This document shows positions 7,571-16,191 of a stretch of 64,000 bases of DNA, one piece after another. A program made the position numbers and the translations under genes. The first letter of the stretch is position 1. Each line of letters starts with the position of its first letter. Below the pieces are notes generated by a model, which saw nothing but the letters and a program-made list of their open reading frames with translations, was not told the DNA's origin and did no database searches. The stretch spans positions 1 to 64,000 of the forward strand of contig NZ_JBHRRZ010000014.1 in NCBI RefSeq assembly GCF_042643265.1. The letters run 5' to 3'. This DNA is from Virgibacillus_O sediminis. Its GTDB lineage: Bacteria > Bacillota > Bacilli > Bacillales > Amphibacillaceae.

Positions 7571-9118
7571 ATGATACTGGAAGAAAAATATAAGCTGTAT
7601 CAAATTGCATATCATCTGCTTAAGGCTGATTATAATATTTTGTATATGGATGAAAGTAGAGAGGAGATATGGCTTGAGAAGCCGAGTGGCAATATTTCTA
7701 TCGTGGTTCGCCTGATCCGTAAAGGTTTCGGATGGAATAAGCATATGAAGGAAGATATTGAAAAAACGGCTCAACAAATGAAGCGGTTCAAACGTATCTT
7801 TTTGGGTAATAAAGTAGAAATACATAATGTGTATATCAGTACATACCAGCCGGCGGATGAATGGGATCAGTTAAAGAGACCCTTGAATTTGGAAGATAGA
7901 AAATTAGCGGACATGCATGTTTATTACCTCGATCAAGCAAGTAGTAGGGAAGAGGAGGCGAGGTTTCTCTCGGCGGCAAGAGTTCATCCATTGAACCACT
8001 CGGATCCGCTGGCGATAAGTGAAAAGGTGAAGAGGCTTCAATTTTATCTCAACTATTTGACAGATACACTGAATACAAAGCAGAAAGAGATCGAAAAATT
8101 GTTCTCTTATGGAAGGCCTGTTTTTACCTATTTGTTATTAAGCATAAATATTATCATTTATATGATCATGGAGTATTACGGAGACACTACTTCGATAGAT
8201 GATTTGGTGAAGTTCGGGGCAAAGTATAACCCTGCCATTATCGAAGGGGAATGGTGGAGGATTCTCACTTCTATGTTCCTGCATATCGGCTTTCTTCATC
8301 TATTGATGAACATGCTTGCAGTTTATTATATTGGTTCCTTGACAGAGAAAATCTATGGAAGCTTCAGATTTCTGATTATTTACATCCTCGCCGGAATAGG
8401 TGGCGGTTTAGCGAGCTTTGCCTTTACGGTAAATGTTTCAGCAGGAGCTTCAGGTGCTTTATTTGGCCTGTTTGGAGCACTTTTGTTTTTTGGTCTGGTT
8501 CATAAAAGAATCTTTTTCCAAACAATAGGTATGAATATTATTATCTTAGTTGGTATAAATATTGTTTTTGGCCTTGCGGTACCACAGATCGACAACGGGG
8601 CCCATATTGGCGGACTCGTTGCGGGCTTCATTGCTGCAGGCATTGTTCATCTGCCAAGAAGGGGGAATTCAATTATTCAAATTCTTGCCCTGTCTGTTTA
8701 TCTGCTTTCGCTAACAGTGCTGGTTGTTTACGGGACCGAGCATAATTTAAATAGGCAGTCATACCAGCTTCTGCGGGTAGAGGAAGCCCTGATGGAGGGA
8801 AATTATGAAGCGGTTGTTGATATTACAACTGACGCATTGGAAATTGACGGAGACCTTGATGGCCTTCTTTTGTTTCAACGTTCATATGCCTACATCGAAA
8901 CGGGACAAATAGACCTGGCAAAGGAAGATTTGGAAAAAAGTATAGAAGCGAAGGATCCTTTGCCAGAAGCCTATTATAACCTTGCACTAATTTATAATGA
9001 AGAGGGAAATATGGAGAAAGCGGAGGAGATGGCTGCCGAGGCATATAAACTCCGGCCAGACAACGAGGATTTTGCCGATTTGTATAAGAGGCTTAAAGAA
9101 GAAAATGCCCATAGGTAA
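7571..9118 (+). CDS. yqgP: Rhomboid intramembrane serine protease with TPR tail (YqgP/GluP)
   Basis: A 515-residue polytopic membrane protease. It has a soluble N-terminal domain (about residues 1-180), a rhomboid domain (about 185-390) and a C-terminal TPR region (about 410-510). The Ser-His dyad is visible: Ser294 in GASGALFG and His345 in NGAHIGGLVAG, with the HxxxN-type oxyanion region FLHIGFLHLLMNMLA. In B. subtilis YqgP clips the magnesium transporter MgtE and presents substrates to FtsH; the same role is inferred here. The start is at 7571, with GAGGGAGGAA at 7557-7566. The ATG at 7553 would place the ribosome-binding site inside the gene. Confidence 0.95.
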   Translation: MILEEKYKLYQIAYHLLKADYNILYMDESREEIWLEKPSGNISIVVRLIRKGFGWNKHMKEDIEKTAQQMKRFKRIFLGNKVEIHNVYISTYQPADEWDQLKRPLNLEDRKLADMHVYYLDQASSREEEARFLSAARVHPLNHSDPLAISEKVKRLQFYLNYLTDTLNTKQKEIEKLFSYGRPVFTYLLLSINIIIYMIMEYYGDTTSIDDLVKFGAKYNPAIIEGEWWRILTSMFLHIGFLHLLMNMLAVYYIGSLTEKIYGSFRFLIIYILAGIGGGLASFAFTVNVSAGASGALFGLFGALLFFGLVHKRIFFQTIGMNIIILVGINIVFGLAVPQIDNGAHIGGLVAGFIAAGIVHLPRRGNSIIQILALSVYLLSLTVLVVYGTEHNLNRQSYQLLRVEEALMEGNYEAVVDITTDALEIDGDLDGLLLFQRSYAYIETGQIDLAKEDLEKSIEAKDPLPEAYYNLALIYNEEGNMEKAEEMAAEAYKLRPDNEDFADLYKRLKEENAHR

Positions 9119-9212
9119 ATAATATAATATACGAAGTCATTCTGACAACTGTATAAAATGCATGAAGCGGTAAAAACTAATTCCATAACTCTAAAAAGGC
9201 ACGGGTGAGTAT

Positions 9213-10670
9213 ATGGAGAAGGAAAAAAAGGAAATTCTCGGCTCTTTCCAGCAAAATGTTGCATATATGAAGGAACGGCTGGCAGTAGATAAGAGCTTTG
9301 ACATCATCCAATTGGACCTGGAATACGCAGGAAGAAAGATGGCTTTATTTGTGATAGATGGATTTGCCAAGGACGATATCCTGCATTTATTAATGAAATT
9401 TTTGTCCAAGCTTGAACCTGAAGACATTGAGCCTGATCCGCTAACCAAGCTGTTAAGGACATACCTGCCATATATCGAAATTGATCAAAGCGACGATTTA
9501 AATGAAGCATGTGATCTTGTTCTCGGCGGTCCTGCTGCTCTTGTTGTTGAAGGATTAGATAAAATCATTATGATTGATGCCCGCACCTATCCGGTCAGAT
9601 CGGTCGATGAACCTGACTTGGAAAGGGTCGTCAGGGGGCCGAGGGACGGCTTTGTCGAAACGATTGTATTTAATACGTCCCTTGTAAGGCGCAGGGTGCG
9701 GGACCGCTCTTTGAGGATGGAGTATATGCAGATTGGTCGAAGATCGTTGACTGATATTTGTATCTGTTATTTAGATGATATTGCTGATAATCAGCGCGTG
9801 GAGGAGCTGAAAGATACACTAAAGCAAATAGACACGGATGGACTGCCAATGGCTGAAAAGACCATCGAAGAGTATATCAGCGGAAGGCATTGGAATCCCT
9901 ATCCGACCGTCCGTTATACTGAACGGCCGGATACAGCTTCTGCGCATCTATACGAGGGTCATGTGCTGGTGATGATTGATGGCTCCCCAAGTGTGATGAT
10001 CACTCCAGCCACTTACTGGCATCATCTGCAGCATGCAGAGGAATACAGACAGAAGCCGTTGGTTGGTGCTTACTTGCGGTTTGTCCGATTTGTGGCAGTA
10101 TTGGCGGCCATATTTATCCTGCCGCTCTACTATCTGTTTTCAATGGAATCGGGTTTGCTGCCAACTGGAATGGAATTTATCGGTCCTAATCAGATGGGGG
10201 TCATCCCCCTGCTTCTCCAATTTTTAATTGCTGAAATCGGAATTGATATGCTTAGAATGGCCGCCATTCATACGCCTTCTTCATTGGCAACCGCACTAGG
10301 ACTCGTTGCAGCAATAATGATCGGACAAATTTCGGTAGAAGTGGGCTGGTTTTCTAATGAAGTTGTCCTTTATTTGGCATTGGCTGCTATAGGCTCCTAC
10401 GCCACACCAAGTTATGAAATGAGCTTGGCCAATCGATTAGTGCGGATATTTCTATTGCTTTCGGCTGCGGCCTTCGGGGTGGTTGGTTATGTGGCTGGTA
10501 TTACCCTATGGCTGCTGTACATTACACGGATGGAAACTTTTCGAGTAGCTTACTTCTGGCCGTTTCTTCCATTTTCATACAGGGCATTCAGGGACATATT
10601 CATCCGGACTCCGATTCCCCTGCAGAGCAGAAGGCCTGCCTTTCTTAATCCAAAGGATCCAGACCGTTAA
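9213..10670 (+). CDS. GerA-family spore germination protein (SpoVAF-like)
   Basis: A 485-residue membrane protein of the GerAA/SpoVAF family. The soluble N-terminal part (about residues 1-280) contains the family segment RGPRDGFVETIVFNTSLVRR. Several membrane segments follow from about 287 to 450 and include PLLLQFLIAEIGIDMLRMAA. Such proteins sit in the spore inner membrane and take part in nutrient-receptor or SpoVA channel function. No GerB- or GerC-type partner and no spoVA gene is beside it, so it is an orphan; the length is closer to SpoVAF than to GerAA. Expression in the forespore is expected but I saw no clear sigma-G promoter. The stop codon lies in the loop of its own terminator. 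Confidence 0.87.
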   Translation: MEKEKKEILGSFQQNVAYMKERLAVDKSFDIIQLDLEYAGRKMALFVIDGFAKDDILHLLMKFLSKLEPEDIEPDPLTKLLRTYLPYIEIDQSDDLNEACDLVLGGPAALVVEGLDKIIMIDARTYPVRSVDEPDLERVVRGPRDGFVETIVFNTSLVRRRVRDRSLRMEYMQIGRRSLTDICICYLDDIADNQRVEELKDTLKQIDTDGLPMAEKTIEEYISGRHWNPYPTVRYTERPDTASAHLYEGHVLVMIDGSPSVMITPATYWHHLQHAEEYRQKPLVGAYLRFVRFVAVLAAIFILPLYYLFSMESGLLPTGMEFIGPNQMGVIPLLLQFLIAEIGIDMLRMAAIHTPSSLATALGLVAAIMIGQISVEVGWFSNEVVLYLALAAIGSYATPSYEMSLANRLVRIFLLLSAAAFGVVGYVAGITLWLLYITRMETFRVAYFWPFLPFSYRAFRDIFIRTPIPLQSRRPAFLNPKDPDR

Positions 10671-10688
10671 TGGACGGTCTGGTTTTTT
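10659..10688 (+). terminator. Terminator of the GerA-family gene (stop codon in the loop)
   Basis: CCAGACCGT (10659-10667) pairs ACGGTCTGG (10674-10682), followed by T6. The TAA stop (10668-10670) forms half of the six-base loop. Confidence 0.88.
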
Positions 10689-10750
10689 AATGCTATAATA
10701 TTTTATTCCTTATTGTAATATATTTTGATATAATGGAGTTTGGTGCGGAA

Positions 10751-10951
10751 ATGAAAACAATGGTGGAAGTAAGACAGTTGCTAAGGAAATATGGTGCATT
10801 CATCTATACTGGCGATCGTTTGGGAGATCTTCAATTGATGGAGATGGAGTTGGATGAACTGCATCAGTGGCTGTTTATTTCAAAAACTGACTATTTGCAG
10901 GCAAAGCTTGTAATTAAAAGAGAAATATCGCAGATAAATGAACAGAATTAG
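10751..10951 (+). CDS. yqgQ: YqgQ family protein (DUF910)
   Basis: A 66-residue cytoplasmic protein with the YqgQ-family core VRQLLRKYGAFIYTGDR followed by LQLMEMELDELHQWL, predicted as a small helical bundle. It lies just upstream of glcK, as in B. subtilis; the function is not known. Several in-frame starts exist (10733, 10751, 10760). I chose 10751 because it best matches family length, though the GGAG at 10735 is rather far away. An extended -10 box (TGATATAAT, 10726-10734) would place the transcript start only about ten bases before this ATG, so either the promoter or the start is uncertain. It is likely co-transcribed with glcK (13-base gap). Confidence 0.85.
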   Translation: MKTMVEVRQLLRKYGAFIYTGDRLGDLQLMEMELDELHQWLFISKTDYLQAKLVIKREISQINEQN

Positions 10952-10964
10952 AGGGGTGTATCTG

Positions 10965-11951
10965 ATGACCAAGCAAATTGTAGGCATTGATATCGGGGGA
11001 ACAACTGTCAAAATCGGTTTGATCAGTCCAGATGGAGAAATATTGAAGAAATGGGAAATCCCGACAGATACATCCGGTGGCGGTGAACGCATTGTAGGTG
11101 ACATATGGCAATCCCTCCGCAGCCAATTGGCGGATGAGCAATTAAATCAGGAAGATATACTGGGACTCGGCGTAGGAGCTCCCGGCTTCATTGACGGCGA
11201 AACAGGTTTTGTATATGAAGCTGTAAATATTGGATGGGAAGACTTTGACCTAGCGGGACAGTTGAAAGAGGAATCAGGCCTCCCAGTCTTCGTGCAAAAT
11301 GACGCTAATATCGCCGTATTGGGGGAGAATTGGAAAGGTGCCGGAAACCAGGCCCAAAATGTAATTGCCATTACCCTGGGGACAGGGGTCGGCGGCGGTA
11401 TCATTGCCAACGGGGAAATTGTTGATGGCGAGAATGGAATGGCAGGGGAAATCGGTCATTATACTATCGACCCGTATGGCCATTTATGTAATTGCGGCCG
11501 TAGAGGTTGTTTGGAAACCATTGTGTCTGCAACCGGCATGGTTCGGCAGGCGGTGGAACAAGCAGGTCAAGATCCAGAAGGAAAACTGGCTCTGCTTCAA
11601 AGGGAAAATGGAAATCTTTCAGCTAAGGATATTGCTGATTTGGCTGCCGAGGGAGATACAGCAAGCATAGGTATTATCAGGCAGAATGCAGCGATACTGG
11701 GCAGGGTGATTTCCAATTTGGGTACGGTTATCAATCCATCCAAAGTACTGATCGGCGGTGGAGTATCCAAGGCAGGGGATTTGCTCATCGGTGAAATTGC
11801 AACTGCGTTCCGCCGGTATGCATTGAAACGGGTAAGTGATATATGCGAAGTGAAACAGGCCCGGCTTGGCAATGATGCAGGAATTATCGGGGGAGCTTTT
11901 CTTGTTAAGCAGAAACTGCTTAACGTTGAATTTGATAATCCTTCAGTATAA
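10965..11951 (+). CDS. glcK: Glucokinase, ROK family
   Basis: A 328-residue enzyme phosphorylating glucose to glucose-6-phosphate with ATP in the cytoplasm. It shows the N-terminal phosphate loop DIGGTTVKIGL, the sugar-binding ROK segment (GEIGHYTIDPYG), and the ROK zinc motif CNCGRRGCLE near residue 176, where His plus three Cys bind structural zinc. The start at 10965 has AGAGGGGTG eight bases upstream. The frame is open back to 10938, without support. It forms an operon with yqgQ and keeps the B. subtilis order yqgP-yqgQ-glcK. A weak A/T-rich hairpin follows (about 11987-12012). Confidence 0.96.
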   Translation: MTKQIVGIDIGGTTVKIGLISPDGEILKKWEIPTDTSGGGERIVGDIWQSLRSQLADEQLNQEDILGLGVGAPGFIDGETGFVYEAVNIGWEDFDLAGQLKEESGLPVFVQNDANIAVLGENWKGAGNQAQNVIAITLGTGVGGGIIANGEIVDGENGMAGEIGHYTIDPYGHLCNCGRRGCLETIVSATGMVRQAVEQAGQDPEGKLALLQRENGNLSAKDIADLAAEGDTASIGIIRQNAAILGRVISNLGTVINPSKVLIGGGVSKAGDLLIGEIATAFRRYALKRVSDICEVKQARLGNDAGIIGGAFLVKQKLLNVEFDNPSV

Positions 11952-12163
11952 TGATATATTATCTTTCAAGGATTACAATCTATTAAACTTAAAATATATG
12001 GTTTTTAAGTTCATCGCAAAATGGGTAAATAAATAAATGGTTTTGGTGAATGTCGCTTATTTCGGCCAATTAGGGGTATAAAACATGCCCAAAATAATAT
12101 CAATAATAGCATGGAGACAACGGACTTCTATAGGCAAGGAAGGTTTGAGGAGGAGGAAATTAT

Positions 12164-14098
12164 ATGAAATCGAAACGACCAAGCATTCCGTTGTATATTA
12201 TAGCGGCATTGCTGTTTGGATTAAAAACCTATATTGTGTACCGGTTTTTATTCAATATCGGACTTGAAAATTCCATGCAGGAGTTCATTCTGCTGATTAA
12301 CCCCTTTGTCACGGCATTTTTACTCTTTGCCATAAGTGTATGGTTCAATAAACAGTCTCGTCAGATGAAATTTATCCGTTATGGAGCTCTTGTCGCGACC
12401 CTAGTTGTATTTGCGAATGTTGTTTTCTATAGGCAGTTTACTGATTTTATTACCATCCCACAATTATTCATGGGAAGTAACATGGCTGATCTTGGCTCAA
12501 GCATTTTTACGTTGATCATGCCATATGATATTCTGCTTTTTGCGGATGTAGCGCTTATATGGTATCTCAGTAAGAAGAATGAGAATGCCATGTCTGTAAA
12601 TTACGCAAAAAGCGGAAAAGTCTTTGCCATGGCTATGTCGCTCGTGTTGCTGGCAGGTAACTTCTTTTTGGCTGAAATGGAAAGGCCGCAGCTGTTCACG
12701 CGTGGTTTTGACCGTGAATATTTAGTGAAAAATATCGGCCTGTTCAACTTTCATATCTACGATATTATCGTACAGTCTAAAACGGAGTCTCAACGGGTGT
12801 TCGCTGATGGCAATGAATTGCCGGAAATCCAAGAGTTCATTGATGAGAATGTAAAAGTGGAGGAAGGTAAGTCTGAGTTGTTCGGGGTTGCAGAAGGGAA
12901 AAATGTGATTTTTATCAATGCAGAATCCCTTCAGGAATTCGTGATTGGCAATACACTGCATGGGGAGGAAATCACACCTTTCCTAAACAGCTTGATAAAA
13001 GACGATGATACGTATTACTTTGAAAACTTTTATGAGCAGACAGGACAGGGGAATACGTCCGACTCAGAATTCTTAGTAGAAAATTCTCTGCATCCGCTAT
13101 CCAGAGGAGCGGTGTTCTTCACCCATGGAGGAAATGATTATCATGCACTCCCTGGGATTCTTGAAGAGAAAGGGTACACCTCCTCTGTTCTGCATGCCAA
13201 CAACAAAAGCTTTTGGAACAGAGAGCAAATGTATAACAGCATGGAATTTGACCACTTCTACGGGGAAGAGTCCTATGAAGTGACTGAGGAAAACTCTTTT
13301 GGGTGGGGGCTGCTGGATAAGCCGTTCTTTGAGCAGTCCATGAAGTATCTGGAATCAATGGAACAGCCATTTTATTCCAAGTTCATTACACTTACCAATC
13401 ATTTTCCATTTGATATGCCGGATGATGAAACTACATTGGAGCCATATGATTCCAATTCCAATACGTTGAATAAGTTCTTTCCTGCTGTCCGGTATATGGA
13501 TGAAGCGATTGAAGAGTTCTTCGGGCATTTAAAGGAAACTGGACTTTATGAGGATTCTGTTATTGTGATTATGGGTGACCATATTGGAATCAGTGCCAAT
13601 CACAACAAGGCAATGGCACAATACTTGGATAAAGAAACAATTACGCCATATGATCAAGTTCAGCTTCAGCGTGTACCACTGTTTATTCATATCCCTGGAC
13701 ACGGGGAAGGTGAGGTGGTCTCTAAAGTCTCTGGACAGATTGATATGAAACCAACGTTGATGAGCCTTTTGGGTATTGAGGAAGACCCAAATGAGATTCG
13801 TTTTGGCAATGACCTATTTGCAGAAGAGAGAAAGGGTTATGTAGCATTACGAAATGGCGACTTTGTCAGCGAAGATTATATTTCTACGGCAGGAGTCTGT
13901 TATGATAGAGAAACAGGCGAAGAAATTGAAACTGATAAAGGGGATGCTGATGAATCAGCAGAATCTTCCTCAGGAAATGAAGGCCCATGTACTTCTATAC
14001 AGGAAAAAGTGGAAAAGGAACTAGCGTATTCCGATAACCTAGTTTACGGAGACTTATTCCGTTTCATTGATTTTAAAACTGAAGATGGAGACGAGTAA
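12164..14098 (+). CDS. yqgS: Lipoteichoic acid synthase family protein (YqgS-type)
   Basis: A 644-residue sulfatase-fold enzyme of the LtaS group, which polymerises glycerol phosphate from phosphatidylglycerol outside the membrane. Five membrane helices occupy roughly residues 8-175 and an extracellular catalytic domain follows. The nucleophile is Thr298 (GNTSDSEF); metal-site motifs NAESLQEF, GDHIGI and NHFPFD are present. LtaS-type proteins are often cut after the last helix; the corresponding region (about 180-215) is present but I do not see a clear AxA site. The C-terminus carries a low-complexity acidic insertion (GDADESAESSSGNEG) typical of salt-adapted proteins. GAGGAGGA precedes the ATG. 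Orthology to YqgS rather than LtaS or YfnI rests on synteny after glcK. Confidence 0.92.
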   Translation: MKSKRPSIPLYIIAALLFGLKTYIVYRFLFNIGLENSMQEFILLINPFVTAFLLFAISVWFNKQSRQMKFIRYGALVATLVVFANVVFYRQFTDFITIPQLFMGSNMADLGSSIFTLIMPYDILLFADVALIWYLSKKNENAMSVNYAKSGKVFAMAMSLVLLAGNFFLAEMERPQLFTRGFDREYLVKNIGLFNFHIYDIIVQSKTESQRVFADGNELPEIQEFIDENVKVEEGKSELFGVAEGKNVIFINAESLQEFVIGNTLHGEEITPFLNSLIKDDDTYYFENFYEQTGQGNTSDSEFLVENSLHPLSRGAVFFTHGGNDYHALPGILEEKGYTSSVLHANNKSFWNREQMYNSMEFDHFYGEESYEVTEENSFGWGLLDKPFFEQSMKYLESMEQPFYSKFITLTNHFPFDMPDDETTLEPYDSNSNTLNKFFPAVRYMDEAIEEFFGHLKETGLYEDSVIVIMGDHIGISANHNKAMAQYLDKETITPYDQVQLQRVPLFIHIPGHGEGEVVSKVSGQIDMKPTLMSLLGIEEDPNEIRFGNDLFAEERKGYVALRNGDFVSEDYISTAGVCYDRETGEEIETDKGDADESAESSSGNEGPCTSIQEKVEKELAYSDNLVYGDLFRFIDFKTEDGDE

Positions 14099-14134
14099 CA
14101 AACTGCCTCAGCTGTAGCTGAGGCAGTTTGTTTT
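14098..14134 (+). terminator. Terminator after yqgS
   Basis: A perfect 16-bp stem (14098-14113 with 14116-14131) around GT, with a short T run. Confidence 0.85.
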
Positions 14135-14145
14135 GAACATAAGAA

Positions 14146-14174
14146 AAGGCTGACTTGGACAACAAGTCAGCCTT
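14146..14174 (-). terminator. Terminator of the yqgW-like gene
   Basis: AAGGCTGACTTG (14146-14157) pairs CAAGTCAGCCTT (14163-14174). Read on the minus strand, the stem is followed by TTCTT, so it faces the small minus-strand gene. Confidence 0.75.
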
Positions 14175-14194
14175 CGTTCATTTTATTATGTTGG

Positions 14195-14368
14195 TCATGA
14201 CCCCGATATCTCTGAAATAAGGGTGGCAATCGCAAAGAAACCGAATGCGAGTGCAGTAATCGCCGAGAATCCAAGAGCAAAAAGATTTTTGAACTTGAGC
14301 TGACGGATTACGGATACTACAGCTAGTAGAGCCACCAATAAAAATATAATTGCCAATACTGAATGCAT
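14195..14368 (-). CDS. yqgW: Small two-helix membrane protein (DUF2759, YqgW-like)
   Basis: A 57-residue protein beginning MHSVLAIIFLLVALLAVV, with a basic loop IRQLKFKNLF, then a second hydrophobic helix and the end ISEISGS. It is preceded by a perfect ribosome-binding site (AAGGAGGAAAAG before the ATG) and followed by its own terminator, which makes it convincing despite its size. Size, topology and position between yqgS and the yqgX hydrolase match B. subtilis YqgW (DUF2759). Function unknown; both helices are short enough to form a membrane hairpin. Confidence 0.85.
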   Translation of the reverse strand: MHSVLAIIFLLVALLAVVSVIRQLKFKNLFALGFSAITALAFGFFAIATLISEISGS

Positions 14369-14493
14369 GTCTTTTCCTCCTTACACACTTCCTAAAGGTT
14401 TTCCTTGGTATAGGAATGTCAGTTGTATTATTATGTAATCAGACGGTTATGTTTCTTATTTTATATTATTGTACGGCATTTGTCGAGATATAA

Positions 14494-14742
14494 CCATGGT
14501 TTTATGAACTCAGGTCAATCCGACACCCATTTGTAAACGAGGACATCCACCTCCGCTTTCCCTTTGGATCCATAATTCAACATCGGCTTGGAATCTGTTT
14601 AGGAATAAGTGTCCGGAGATCCCATCAAAGGGCTTAGCCTGTCATTCGGATTAAAAGATTCCAATCTGATGATCTCGTACAGCTATTAGAAACAGCCTTA
14701 GTTGCCAAAGAAGGGAAATGGGGAAAATGGGTATGTTTTTGA
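14494..14742 (+). pseudogene. Possible decayed gene fragment upstream of yqgX
   Basis: One plus-strand frame stays open for 83 codons except for a single TAG at 14635. Its composition is protein-like (PFVNEDIHLRFPFGS before the stop, DDLVQLLETALVAKEGKWGK after it). It has no start codon with a ribosome-binding site and I recognise no family. The rest of the 405-base gap between the yqgW-like gene and yqgX is AT-rich and otherwise empty. It could also be chance. Confidence 0.2.
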
Positions 14743-14774
14743 TGGCACCTTATTTTATAAAGGGAGGATTTCCA

Positions 14775-15398
14775 ATGGAATTAACGTCTATGCAGTTGGG
14801 TCCGTTAGGGACGAACTGTTATGTCTTACATGAAGGAACAGAAGCTTTAATTATTGACCCAGGCGGAGATGCCGAAAAGGTCATAGCTTTTTTGGAAGGA
14901 AAGGAATTGCAGCCTGCTGCGATTTTACTCACACATGCGCATTTTGATCATATCGGGGCAGTTGAGGAACTTCGAACACATTATCAAGTAGATGTTTATC
15001 TCCATAAGAACGAAGCCGATTGGTTGGTAGACCCTAAACTGAACGGCTCACTGTTGTTTACAGGGAATAAGATTTCTACTTCACATGCCGAATATGAAAT
15101 GAAACCAGGCAAAATGAATATCGGAGTTTTTTCCTTTAAGGTCTTACATACACCTGGTCATTCTCCAGGTAGTGTCAGCTTGGTGTTTTCAGATCAAAGG
15201 TGGGTCATCAGCGGGGATGTTCTTTTTCACCGAGGCATAGGCAGAACTGATTTACCCGGAGGGGACTTTTCTGAATTGGAGAAGAGTATTAAGGAAAACA
15301 TTTTCAAGCTTGAAGAGGATTATACGGTACATCCTGGCCACGGTCCAAGTACGATTATTGGGGAAGAGAAAAAGGAAAACCCCTTCGTCTCAGTCTGA
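14775..15398 (+). CDS. yqgX: Metallo-beta-lactamase fold hydrolase (YqgX, glyoxalase II-like)
   Basis: A 207-residue cytoplasmic hydrolase of the hydroxyacylglutathione-hydrolase/persulfide-dioxygenase-like group. The zinc ligand motif HAHFDHIG is near residue 57, with the other ligands in HTPGHSPGS, SGDVLF and VHPGHGPST. In B. subtilis YqgX has been linked to detoxification of bacillithiol adducts (glyoxalase II-like); the same role is inferred. The ATG at 14775 follows AAAGGGAGGA. Upstream in-frame ATGs (14718, 14730) have no ribosome-binding site. Length is typical. Confidence 0.93.
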   Translation: MELTSMQLGPLGTNCYVLHEGTEALIIDPGGDAEKVIAFLEGKELQPAAILLTHAHFDHIGAVEELRTHYQVDVYLHKNEADWLVDPKLNGSLLFTGNKISTSHAEYEMKPGKMNIGVFSFKVLHTPGHSPGSVSLVFSDQRWVISGDVLFHRGIGRTDLPGGDFSELEKSIKENIFKLEEDYTVHPGHGPSTIIGEEKKENPFVSV

Positions 15399-15400
15399 CA

Positions 15401-15435
15401 AAAAAGACCTGTCCATATGCGGACAGGTCTTCTTT
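15401..15435. terminator. Bidirectional terminator between yqgX and the yqgY-like gene
   Basis: AGACCTGTCC and GGACAGGTCT form a 10-bp stem around ATATGC, with T-rich tails on both strands. The minus-strand T6 tail is the better one. Confidence 0.85.
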
Positions 15436-15443
15436 GGTTGGCA

Positions 15444-15686
15444 TTAATGCCCGAACCCCGGTACAAGTATAAATTCCGAATACCATGTAAAGCCGATGAA
15501 AAATACCGTACAATAAGCACCGAACATATACATATACATGCGTTCAGATAATTTCAAGTAACTCAGTGTAAGGAAAAATGCCGTTTGAACAAGGAACAAT
15601 AAAGCAGTTGTTGTCATATCACCTACATAAAACATGACGGTAAAAATACCTGTCCAAAAGGCAAGAACACGAAACATCCGATCCAT
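15444..15686 (-). CDS. yqgY: DUF2626 family membrane protein (YqgY-like)
   Basis: An 80-residue protein with three short membrane helices (MFRVLAFWTGIFTVMFYVGD, TALLFLVQTAFFLTLSYL, and YMFGAYCTVFFIGFTWY) and the end VPGFGH. Size, residues and position beside yqgX match B. subtilis YqgY. The start at 15686 has AAAGGAGGGGAAA upstream on the minus strand; the frame is open back to 15785 without support. Function unknown; the family is widespread in Bacillaceae. Confidence 0.9.
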   Translation of the reverse strand: MDRMFRVLAFWTGIFTVMFYVGDMTTTALLFLVQTAFFLTLSYLKLSERMYMYMFGAYCTVFFIGFTWYSEFILVPGFGH

Positions 15687-15816
15687 GTTTTCCCCTCCTT
15701 TTGATAACCTTATCATTGTTATTATATACGAGGAACTAGAAGTTGTAAACGAATGTAACTGCAGACATAGAATTTTGCCTGGCAACCTGAAGTGAATTAT
15801 ATGATGAAGTGCCTGA

Positions 15817-16191
15817 TTACGGTTCGTTAATGATGAGATAATTAGTCATTTCAGTTTGTGAACGGTCCGTCGTTATCTTAAACTGCAGTTTAAGCATTCC
15901 TTCATTCATATAGTTTAGATTGATATCCACTATGCCATCCGGAAAATTATATTGGATGTTGTTATCCAGTCTTTCCCTCTGGTTCCGGAGATCTTGCTTC
16001 AATTTTGCTCTGCCCATCTGGAACAACGTTTCAATGTGGATTTCTTCTAAATGGTTGCCGGTCACTCCAATTGTGTTTTTATAAGCGTGTATCCCGGAGG
16101 TTACCCCCGTTAAAACAATCATAATTATTATTAATATATAGGGGAGGAAAAAGCCCTGTTCCTTATTCATAAAATACAAGTATTTTTTCAT
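15817..16191 (-). CDS. comGG: Competence minor pseudopilin ComGG
   Basis: A 124-residue protein, the last gene of comG. It has a short basic N-terminus, a hydrophobic helix (FFLPYILIIIMIVLTGV) and no consensus prepilin cleavage motif, as expected for ComGG. The remainder is a polar domain ending YLIINEP. It is a minor component of the DNA-uptake pseudopilus. Identity rests mainly on being the seventh gene of an otherwise clear comG operon. It overlaps the end of comGF by 29 bases. Confidence 0.88.
   Translation of the reverse strand: MKKYLYFMNKEQGFFLPYILIIIMIVLTGVTSGIHAYKNTIGVTGNHLEEIHIETLFQMGRAKLKQDLRNQRERLDNNIQYNFPDGIVDINLNYMNEGMLKLQFKITTDRSQTEMTNYLIINEP

Noticed and set aside
12085..12267. 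60-residue frame before yqgS
   Set aside because: It overlaps the yqgS start in another frame, has no ribosome-binding site and no recognisable sequence.
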